A stretch of DNA of 5,922 nucleotides from G039029935 sp039029935. Lineage in GTDB: Bacteria; Chloroflexota; Anaerolineae; Caldilineales; Caldilineaceae. A program made the position numbers and the translations under genes. Below are positions 1-4,662 of the stretch, piece by piece; positions within the stretch are counted from its first letter, which is position 1, and each line of letters starts with the position of its first letter. The stretch covers positions 1-5,922 of the forward strand of contig JBCCFC010000890.1 of the NCBI GenBank assembly GCA_039029935.1, written 5' to 3'. Under the pieces are notes generated by a model. The model saw only the letters and a program-made list of their open reading frames with translations, did no database searches and was not told where the DNA came from.

Positions 1-1
1 A

Positions 2-592
2 ACCGTTGTATCTCTGCAAGAAGCAGCGCGTGTTGGCTTTGACATGGGCAGCATCATCGGTTGTCCTTGGTCACCAACAGACCAAGATATTGAATTAGCG
101 GGTAAGGAAACGGCTGTTGGTGTAAAGGCCAATTACTTTACCAATTCTGGTACAGACATTCCTGTCATCCAACAGTTGATCACCGAAATTCACGACACTG
201 GTGAAGCATACGGCCCAACCGAAGAAGTTGGTTCACAGCTATACAATCGTGGTGTCTACCAAGTGGCACTCACTGTTGAGGCGATTCGTCTGGCCGCTGC
301 GGAGTTTGGTCATCCTGTCAATGGTGAGCAGGTCAAGTGGGGCTTTGAACAGTTGACATCTGAATCACTGGATGCTGTAGGACTGACGGGTTTGGTTCCA
401 CCTACATTTGGCATCACGGCAGAAAATCACATGGGTACAGCACTGGCACGTGTCCACGAGTTTGATGGCGAAAAGATGGTTCCAATCGGTGACTGGACAT
501 CAGCCTACGAAGACTTGGTTGGTGGTTTGATTGTTGAGGCTGCGGAAGCATTCATGGCGCAGAATCCTGAATTGTACGAGGCGAGTGAATAA
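2..592 (+). CDS. HAAT-type ABC transporter substrate-binding protein, C-terminal part (LivK-like)
   Basis: This is the 3' end of a gene whose start lies before the window. The frame is open from base 2 and gives 196 residues before TAA at 590-592. The protein would be an extracytoplasmic receptor that captures a branched-chain amino acid, amide or related small carboxylate and delivers it to the membrane permeases. The assignment rests on the character of the C-terminal lobe: a helix-rich stretch ending in SLDAVGLTGLVPP, then an acidic/His TAENHMG segment, then a strand-turn-strand with EFDGEKMVPIGDW. This is how Peripla_BP_6 receptors of the LivK class usually end. Immediate overlap with a livF-type ATPase supports the role. 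The signal peptide and N-terminal lobe are out of view. The specific ligand cannot be deduced, and the relatives include aromatic acid and amide binders. Confidence 0.82.
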   Translation, partial: TVVSLQEAARVGFDMGSIIGCPWSPTDQDIELAGKETAVGVKANYFTNSGTDIPVIQQLITEIHDTGEAYGPTEEVGSQLYNRGVYQVALTVEAIRLAAAEFGHPVNGEQVKWGFEQLTSESLDAVGLTGLVPPTFGITAENHMGTALARVHEFDGEKMVPIGDWTSAYEDLVGGLIVEAAEAFMAQNPELYEASE

Positions 593-1416
593 TGGCAGGG
601 TCAGCAAATGGCTCGGGTGTGACAGTATCTGTCAACAATATCGAGGCCGTCTATGACCGTTTTAGCCTTGTACTCAAGGGTGTCTCGATGGAGTTGCAGA
701 CGGGCAAGATTGTCACCCTACTGGGAGCCAATGGTGCCGGCAAAAGCACAACGCTCAAGGCGATTTCGGGGCTGCTACATGGTGAACGTGGCGAAGTGAC
801 CAAGGGTGACATCCGCTACGAGGGCAAGCAGATTCATCATGAAAATGCTGCTGACATCGTGCGCATGGGCATCGTGCAGGTCATGGAAGGTCGTCGCGTC
901 TTTGGGCATATGACACCAGAGGAAAACCTGTTGGTTGGCGCGTATACGCATCCAGCAGGCCGAGAGCTAAGTGACGACATCGAGCGTGTCTACAGCTACT
1001 TTCCACGCCTCAAGGAACGTGCCAGCAGCAAGGCGGGCTACCTGTCCGGTGGTGAGCAACAGATGTTGGCGATTGGGCGGGCGTTGATGGCGCGACCCAA
1101 GGTGCTGATGTTGGATGAGCCGTCGTTGGGGCTTGCACCGTCACTGGTCGAGGAGATCTATGGCATCATCGAGCGCATCAACCGCGAGCAGGGTGTGACC
1201 ATCATGTTGGTTGAGCAGAACGCAACGGTGGCCTTGGGTATTGCCGACTATGGCTATGTCATGGAAAATGGCCGCATTGTGTTGGATGGCGACGCCGATG
1301 CCTTGAAGAACAACGAGGATATTCGTGATTTCTATCTAGGCTTAAGTGCCGTTGGTAAGCGCAAGAGTTATCGCGATGTGAAGCATTATAAGCGGCGCAA
1401 GCGGTGGTTGTCTTAG
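592..1416 (+). CDS. livF: Branched-chain amino acid type ABC transporter ATP-binding protein (LivF family)
   Basis: This is a cytoplasmic ATPase subunit that powers import by the HAAT-type ABC transporter whose receptor is encoded just upstream. Visible motifs are Walker A GANGAGKST (residues 45-53), a Q-loop region with EGRRVF (99-104) followed by TPEENL, the signature LSGGEQQ (151-157), Walker B VLMLDEP (171-177), the D-loop SLGLAP (178-183), and LVEQN (206-210) at the switch position, where LivF proteins carry Gln instead of His. The protein has 274 residues, longer than the ~235 of E. coli LivF. The extra length is a ~12-residue Gly/Ser-rich N-terminus and a strongly basic C-terminal tail (about 250-274, with KRKSYRDVKHYKRRKRW). 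I recall this tail from a LivF subgroup in aromatic-acid or acyl-CoA-linked operons, but have not verified that. The ATG overlaps the receptor stop (TAATG), indicating translational coupling, and GAGG lies 10 nt upstream. It is the last gene of its operon. Confidence 0.93.
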   Translation: MAGSANGSGVTVSVNNIEAVYDRFSLVLKGVSMELQTGKIVTLLGANGAGKSTTLKAISGLLHGERGEVTKGDIRYEGKQIHHENAADIVRMGIVQVMEGRRVFGHMTPEENLLVGAYTHPAGRELSDDIERVYSYFPRLKERASSKAGYLSGGEQQMLAIGRALMARPKVLMLDEPSLGLAPSLVEEIYGIIERINREQGVTIMLVEQNATVALGIADYGYVMENGRIVLDGDADALKNNEDIRDFYLGLSAVGKRKSYRDVKHYKRRKRWLS

Positions 1417-1441
1417 CTGAGTAGAAACGCAGATATGGAAG

Positions 1442-1483
1442 AACGCGGATAGGGAGTTGTTTATCCTTATCCGCGTTTTTTTT
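1442..1483 (+). terminator. Intrinsic terminator after livF
   Basis: The left arm 1442-1455 pairs with the right arm 1464-1477 over 14 bp with a single G-T wobble. The loop is 8 nt (1456-1463), and eight T residues run from 1476 to 1483. It starts 26 nt after the livF stop and closes the transporter operon. The left arm begins with AACGCGGAT, which is a near copy of AACGCAGAT at 1426-1434. This pair resembles the short direct repeats often seen around terminators in Chloroflexota-like genomes; that link is recollection only. Confidence 0.9.
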
Positions 1484-1509
1484 GTTGCATAGGAAAGTAT
1501 AAAATCAAC

Positions 1510-1577
1510 CAGTCAGCTTGTCAGCCAGTCAGCCAGTCAGCTTGTGTGCTGAAATGCTGAAGTGCTGAAATGCTGAA
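1510..1577. repeat. Phased inverted repeat: four TCAGC boxes then four GCTGA boxes
   Basis: TCAGC occurs at 1513, 1521, 1529 and 1537, exactly every 8 nt. Its reverse complement GCTGA occurs at 1548, 1556, 1564 and 1572, also every 8 nt. All four pairs share one symmetry centre, so the strand can fold into a ladder of four 5-bp helices separated by 3x3 internal loops, with a 6-nt apical loop (1542-1547). The left half is built on the unit CAGTCAGC and the right half on a perfect 16-bp tandem duplication (1546-1561 and 1562-1577). Six T residues at 1581-1586 follow. It could be a slipped-strand repeat, a protein-binding array, or a weak back-up terminator. Function is unknown. Confidence 0.8.
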
Positions 1578-1755
1578 CGCTTTTTTATGATTGCGACGGC
1601 TATTGTTACAATTTTGGAAGTCTACCTATTTATTTTAGTTTCTGCCTTTATTCGACTAATTTTTATTTTGACGAAACGCTCATATTTAACCTAAATTTAA
1701 AGTACACCTTTCATAAAACCACTATACTATGATCGCCATTACACGAGAGAATATT

Positions 1756-1784
1756 TTGACTCCTGTGGATATGGAATCAACAAT
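1756..1784 (+). promoter_or_regulatory. Candidate sigma-70-like promoter for the 1860 gene
   Basis: TTGACT at 1756-1761 (5 of 6 to the -35 consensus) is followed by a 17-nt spacer and AACAAT at 1779-1784 (4 of 6 to the -10). Transcription would start near 1791 and leave a ~70-nt leader before the chosen ATG. An alternative -10 is TATACT at 1723-1728, but it lacks a good -35. The whole interval 1587-1800 is AT-rich, as expected for a promoter region, and contains no credible gene. Confidence 0.35.
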
Positions 1785-1848
1785 AAAAAATTTTAAAGTA
1801 TTTTGTACCATAAACAAGATGCTTTAAGTTGTTCGACCTATCAAAAAC

Positions 1849-1853
1849 AGGAG
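1849..1853 (+). promoter_or_regulatory. Ribosome binding site fixing the start at ATG 1860
   Basis: AGGAG lies 6 nt before ATG 1860 (reading MPMYVQARKK). The same frame can be opened upstream at TTG 1803, but no Shine-Dalgarno sequence precedes that codon. The extension would also add the only cysteine in an otherwise cysteine-free protein. ATG 1854 sits too close to the site. ATG 1860 is therefore preferred. Confidence 0.7.
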
Positions 1854-1859
1854 ATGAAA

Positions 1860-3101
1860 ATGCCAATGTATGTACAAGCAAGAAAAAAGACAAATACGCC
1901 TGTGTATATGAAGACGCGTAGCCCACTGATTGAGCGATATGTCAGTGAACATGAGGGAGACCAACGACAACGCAAACAAACAACACCACAGACGACTGTT
2001 CAACGTGTTCTCCCTGCAATTTATGAGCCAATCCACATTCCCCTCACAGTGCCAGAGTCTATACAACGGATTCAGTTCTTTCCCCAACACAAAGAAAAAC
2101 AGACAATTAACAGGCCGTCTGGTGTTCTCCCTGCTATCTACGAGCCAATCAAAATTCCCCGCACAACACCGAACACAACACAACAAGTGTCTCTTGATCG
2201 TACTTTTGCAGGAAATCAATCTTATGCAAACAGAAAAATGATTCAACGAGATTTGATCGGTTCAGACCCACTTGACTCATATCAGACCAATCCAGATGAT
2301 CGCAGTCTCCTTTATGGTGTCGCAAATAATCGTTCACTCACAAAACATCGAATAAAAAAAGCTGGACTTGATCAAGATAGAATCCTAACCATTGATGACT
2401 ACAACCGCGCAGTTGGTATCAATAATGCGATAACAATCAGTGGTTCTCTTAGCGGATTGTATCAGGTGCGCCAGGCGCTTAATGACCCAAATAATTGGTC
2501 AAGCTATCTTCCCCACAGTGATCAGAATGCCATCAATACAAAACCCGAGCTCCAAGCTTGGATTAGGGCACTTGTGCGACATAAAGACAAGATTGGTCTG
2601 TATGATTTTGGTGCCCGTACATACAGAAGTATGTTTCATAAATATGATGGGGTCTATAAAATACTAGCGAAGGATCGCTTGACAAAGAATCGTGGCACGA
2701 ACTATGAGCACGTTGACATTACAGCAAATAACATTAATGCTTTTCTTAGCTCTGCTCACGACAGCTATGATAGTGCGATGGCGAGTATCCGTTCGCTCAA
2801 TGAAGACCAACAGGGGGCATTGTCCGAGTGGATATACAAGGCATTCTTCCGCAGAACGAGTAAGCTAGGCATCGACTTTGCCATCAATGATTTGGGGGCA
2901 ACGGTTCACTTTAATACAGCGGGTATGGTGAACCCGTTAACCGATTTCAAAAACATCGCTGGTGGTCTACGTCGGAACAACGAAACAGTGGACCAAAGCA
3001 GTAATCGCCCAATTACAATCAGTGAGTATCGTCATATACAAAAGGGCTTTAACCAGCACACGCTTAACGCAGGTCAAGTGAATTTTTATGACGAATTCTA
3101 A
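1860..3101 (+). CDS. Orphan 413-aa cysteine-free protein, possible injection-system or toxin-like cargo
   Basis: I do not recognise a named family. Residues 1-130 are low-complexity, rich in Lys, Arg, Gln, Thr and Pro, and likely disordered. They contain the near-identical segments VLPAIYEPIHIPLTVP (50-65) and VLPAIYEPIKIPRTTP (89-104), and the triplets VQR (47-49), IQR (68-70) and IQR (128-130). Residues ~131-413 look globular and mixed alpha/beta. The last ~70 residues run from a strand (ATVHFNTAGM, 347-356) through ITISEYRHIQ (385-394) to a final VNFYDEF. There is no signal peptide, no membrane segment and no cysteine. A basic, repetitive N-terminus with scattered V/I-Q-R before a globular C-terminus resembles effectors loaded into extracellular contractile injection systems, and the C-terminal pattern recalls ends of some polymorphic toxins. 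Both are inferences. The gene stands alone between two terminators, has no visible immunity gene, and is more A-rich in codon use than livF. Confidence 0.8.
   Translation: MPMYVQARKKTNTPVYMKTRSPLIERYVSEHEGDQRQRKQTTPQTTVQRVLPAIYEPIHIPLTVPESIQRIQFFPQHKEKQTINRPSGVLPAIYEPIKIPRTTPNTTQQVSLDRTFAGNQSYANRKMIQRDLIGSDPLDSYQTNPDDRSLLYGVANNRSLTKHRIKKAGLDQDRILTIDDYNRAVGINNAITISGSLSGLYQVRQALNDPNNWSSYLPHSDQNAINTKPELQAWIRALVRHKDKIGLYDFGARTYRSMFHKYDGVYKILAKDRLTKNRGTNYEHVDITANNINAFLSSAHDSYDSAMASIRSLNEDQQGALSEWIYKAFFRRTSKLGIDFAINDLGATVHFNTAGMVNPLTDFKNIAGGLRRNNETVDQSSNRPITISEYRHIQKGFNQHTLNAGQVNFYDEF
2007..2171 (+). repeat. Internal 48-bp duplication within the orphan gene
   Basis: Copies at 2007-2054 and 2124-2171 encode the two VLPAIYEPI(H/K)IP segments, which start 39 residues apart. 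Differences are mostly at third codon positions in the first half (for example GCA/GCT, TTT/TCT-type changes and TAT/TAC). The peptide has therefore been conserved while the DNA drifted, which suggests selection on the repeated peptide and not a recent slippage event. Confidence 0.8.
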
Positions 3102-3105
3102 GCAT

Positions 3106-3151
3106 AAAAAAGAGCAGATAGGGAAACTCAGCCCTTATCCGCTCTTTTTTT
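3106..3151 (+). terminator. Intrinsic terminator after the orphan gene
   Basis: It begins 4 nt after the TAA. The outer stem 3106-3115 pairs with 3141-3150 over 10 bp, there is one A-C mismatch (3116/3140), and an inner stem 3117-3123 pairs with 3133-3139 including one G-T. The loop is 9 nt (3124-3132). Seven T residues (3145-3151) follow GCTC. The left arm starts with six A residues, so the hairpin could also act on the opposite strand. Its inner arms (GATAGGGA and CCTTATCCGC) match those of the terminator after livF. Confidence 0.9.
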
Positions 3152-3207
3152 ATATCTCCTTTGAGATAATTCAGAGAGCTGATCAGAATTGGCTGTAGCG
3201 TTGACGA

Positions 3208-3310
3208 AGGTAAGGAATGGCGATTAAATAACGTACCCATTTAGGGCAGACCCGCACGGGCGTGCTCACTGAACTTGCGAACATTAAATAATCGCTATTC
3301 CTAATCACCT
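3208..3310. repeat. Approximately 103-bp imperfect inverted-repeat element (MITE-like or structured RNA)
   Basis: The end AGGT (3208-3211) pairs with ACCT (3307-3310), and 3213-3226 pairs with 3289-3302 over 14 bp with one G-T wobble. A 4-nt bulge lies on the right side. AT-rich segments (3227-3231 and 3284-3288) and a GC-rich core with small dyads around 3251-3265 lie between the arms. No reading frame of note is present. The size and terminal inverted repeats fit a small non-autonomous mobile element, but I see no target-site duplication. It could instead be the body of a small RNA that ends at the terminator 3323-3358. Function is unknown. Confidence 0.5.
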
Positions 3311-3322
3311 ATCTACTGTCGA

Positions 3323-3358
3323 CAAGAGTCCTGTCATCTGGCAGGACTCTTGCTTTTT
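3323..3358 (+). terminator. Orphan intrinsic terminator
   Basis: A perfect 11-bp stem (3323-3333 with 3342-3352) with an 8-nt loop is followed by C and five T residues (3354-3358). No protein-coding gene ends just before it, and the preceding gene already has its own terminator at 3106-3151. It may end a small RNA covering the inverted-repeat element, or belong to a lost gene. Confidence 0.8.
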
Positions 3359-3367
3359 GAGCATAAC

Positions 3368-3406
3368 CTGACAACTGTCGGCATGAGGCCGATAACTTTC
3401 GGTTGT
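3368..3406 (+). promoter_or_regulatory. Possible promoter overlapped by a dyad, ahead of the dehydrogenase remnant
   Basis: CTGACA (3368-3373, 5 of 6) and GATAAC (3391-3396, 4 of 6) are 17 nt apart. The same stretch contains ACAAC (3371-3375) facing GTTGT (3402-3406), and an inner hairpin TCGGC/GCCGA (3378-3382 and 3388-3392, 5-nt loop). The dyad could be an operator or a leader hairpin. This would be the old promoter of the remnant starting at 3445. Confidence 0.3.
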
Positions 3407-3444
3407 GCATACCATAACGCTAACCACATAAGAAGGATCTTTAG

Positions 3445-3532
3445 ATGAAACACACAACCTATAATGGGAACAAAACCATCCAAGTCAATGCAGGTCATGC
3501 CCAGCCTCCTCGATGAAGTACGTATTTATGTG
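3445..3532 (+). pseudogene. Frameshifted 5' stub of a zinc-dependent (MDR) alcohol dehydrogenase
   Basis: AAGGA at 3433-3437 lies 7 nt before ATG 3445. The first frame reads MKHTTYNGNK, TIQVNAGHAQ, PPR and then stops at TGA 3514-3516. Shifting frame at about 3511 continues with DEVRIYV (3512-3532), after which the sequence loses resemblance and stops at TAA 3551. Joined, this looks like the N-terminus of GroES-like medium-chain dehydrogenases: a short first strand with YNGNKTIQV, a Pro-containing loop, then DEVRI(Y)V. In intact members this leads into the zinc-site segment containing CGICGTD, which is absent here. The frameshift fits loss of a few bases between Arg and Asp codons. The catalytic and Rossmann domains are gone, so only the 5' end remains. 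The identification comes from recalled family consensus over ~30 residues. Confidence 0.55.
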
Positions 3533-3553
3533 GATAAATATATTATTGCTTAA

Positions 3554-3786
3554 CTGCACAAATTATTAGAACCAACATTTTATCGTCCCATGTTTATCCC
3601 ACGCGTGGCTGCTATGCTGAATTGTCTGCAATATACAGCGAACACTTAACATAACTGAAATACTAACAGTACATAGAAAATTTAAGAAAATTTATGTCAT
3701 GGTCAACAACATCTTGCGCATTGTATAGAGGCATCAAGTAGGTTCCCCACATCCGCGGTTTCTCAGGGCGTTTGTTCAATGTTTAT
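3554..3786. other. AT-rich non-coding stretch
   Basis: I see no gene here: the longest start-to-stop readings are about 20 codons without ribosome sites. Two small features stand out: a perfect 10-bp palindrome CCACGCGTGG at 3599-3608, which could be an operator, and the tandem 10-bp duplication at 3675-3694 listed separately. TATAGA at 3724-3729 is a possible -10 without a convincing -35. Confidence 0.5.
3675..3694. repeat. Perfect tandem duplication of a 10-bp A/T-tract unit
   Basis: AGAAAATTTA occurs twice back to back (3675-3684 and 3685-3694). The unit length is close to one helical turn and each copy carries an AAAATTT tract, so the segment should be intrinsically curved. It lies ~140 bp before the RraA-family gene and may be an upstream element or simple slippage. 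Confidence 0.75.
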
Positions 3787-3815
3787 TTGACCATTACAAC
3801 AACATTAAATATTAC
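3787..3815 (+). promoter_or_regulatory. Candidate promoter of the RraA-family/ATPase operon
   Basis: TTGACC (3787-3792, 5 of 6) and TATTAC (3810-3815, 4 of 6) are separated by 17 nt. Transcription would begin near 3822, so the mRNA leader would hold little more than the ribosome site. That short leader is unusual and lowers my confidence. Confidence 0.35.
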
Positions 3816-3822
3816 GGTTGAA

Positions 3823-3826
3823 AGGA
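3823..3826 (+). promoter_or_regulatory. Ribosome binding site for the GTG start at 3834
   Basis: AGGA, within an A-rich GAAAGGAAATAA context, is 7 nt before GTG 3834. No in-frame ATG occurs before Met37 at 3942, which would remove part of the N-terminal helix region. GTG is therefore the best start. Confidence 0.65.
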
Positions 3827-3833
3827 AATAATT

Positions 3834-4655
3834 GTGCATATAGAAAATCCAGTTGAGATTGTTCAAAATCTGACTCGAGAATGGCAAGGCAATCGCTGTC
3901 CCAAGGGCCGCCCCATTGTCTCTGATGATCTGTTGGAGCGTATGAAACTCGTCACTCATGAGGAGGCATGGGCTGTGCTACAAAAACACGGCTACCATCT
4001 TCAGTTTGAGGGAACTTGGATTGTTACCCACCCCAACAAGGTTCTGGTTGGACGCGCGTTTACAGCGATGATGGTTCCGCTTCGTCCTGATCTTGACAAT
4101 TTGGTCCAACAGTTGGGCAAGGCACAAGGGCGTGTTGGCCGGCAAAATTCGTGGGTGCTGGACCTTTTGGAAAACAATGATGTCCTTGTTGTAGACTTAT
4201 TTGGTAAGGTCAAAGAGGGGACATATATTGGCGATAACTTGGCGACCTCAATTGGAACACGTACCAATGCTGGGGCGGTCTTTGATGGTGGTATCCGCGA
4301 TTTTGAGGCGATTTGCAAGATGACCAACGTAGCGATTTTCTGTAGAGGGTATGACCCGGCAGAGATGACGGAAACCACCTTGGCTGGCATCAATATTCCG
4401 ATTCGCATCAACCACACAACCGTGTTGCCGGGGGATGTTGTTTTAGGGACGGTAACAGGCATCACGTTTATTCCGGCACACCTTGCACAAGAGGTTGTGG
4501 AAACATCTGAAGACATCCGCGTTCGTGATATATTTGGCAAACTGCGACTGAGCGAAGGCAAATATACACCGGGCGAAATTGATGTCGATACCTGGGCAGC
4601 TCCTGTTGAGTCGGATTATCAGGATTGGCTTATCAATTATAATTCGAGAGGGTAA
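3834..4655 (+). CDS. RraA-family protein (HMG/CHA aldolase or dimethylmenaquinone methyltransferase-like fold)
   Basis: This is a 273-residue soluble protein of the RraA/HMG-aldolase superfamily. The core reads VGRAFTAMMVP (72-82), NDVLVVD (115-121), GDNLATSIGTRTNAGAVFDG (133-152) and IRDFEAI (154-160). Asp134 and Arg155-Asp156 are separated by exactly 20 residues. This D-x20-R-D pattern binds divalent metal and substrate in 4-hydroxy-4-methyl-2-oxoglutarate aldolases and confers oxaloacetate decarboxylase activity in relatives. Enzymatic function is therefore more likely than RNase E inhibition as in E. coli RraA, though the substrate is unknown. The protein is ~40-50 residues longer than minimal RraA (~160-230), with extra N-terminal helices and a C-terminal tail. 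Automatic annotation as a methyltransferase is a historic misnomer for this family. The GTG start is supported by AGGA at 3823. The P-type ATPase follows 7 nt after the stop, so co-transcription is likely. Confidence 0.88.
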   Translation: MHIENPVEIVQNLTREWQGNRCPKGRPIVSDDLLERMKLVTHEEAWAVLQKHGYHLQFEGTWIVTHPNKVLVGRAFTAMMVPLRPDLDNLVQQLGKAQGRVGRQNSWVLDLLENNDVLVVDLFGKVKEGTYIGDNLATSIGTRTNAGAVFDGGIRDFEAICKMTNVAIFCRGYDPAEMTETTLAGINIPIRINHTTVLPGDVVLGTVTGITFIPAHLAQEVVETSEDIRVRDIFGKLRLSEGKYTPGEIDVDTWAAPVESDYQDWLINYNSRG

Positions 4656-4662
4656 TACATTG

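Noticed and set aside
1510..1577. CRISPR array
   Set aside because: Repeat units are only 8-16 bp without unique spacers.
1803..1859. Upstream TTG start giving a 432-residue form of the orphan protein
   Set aside because: No ribosome site precedes TTG 1803, whereas AGGAG sits 6 nt before ATG 1860. The extension also introduces the only cysteine.
1824..2246. Reverse-strand frame of 140 residues opposite the orphan gene
   Set aside because: Cysteine- and tryptophan-rich, low-quality translation caused by the complementary strand of a Gln/Thr/Pro-rich coding region; the repeated peptide and terminator support the + strand gene.
2592..2631. GLYDFGAR segment (246-253 of the orphan protein) resembling the GLYDYGARYYDP hallmark of Rhs/YD-repeat proteins
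   Set aside because: The rest of the Rhs signature (DP, GRF) is absent, and the surrounding sequence is helical with no YD repeats, so it is probably coincidence.
2440..2667. Short + strand frame of 75 residues inside the orphan gene
   Set aside because: Overlaps the long gene in another frame, with no ribosome site and no recognisable features.
3160..3360. Known RNA such as SRP RNA, tmRNA, 6S RNA or a riboswitch
   Set aside because: No diagnostic conserved segment (for example the SRP GGAAGG/GCAGCC motif) is visible; only the inverted arms are. No tRNA-like or rRNA-like sequence was seen anywhere in the window.
4001..4561. Reverse-strand frame of 186 residues opposite the RraA-family gene
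   Set aside because: Antisense shadow; Ser/Arg/Thr-rich translation with no family features, while the + strand shows conserved aldolase motifs.
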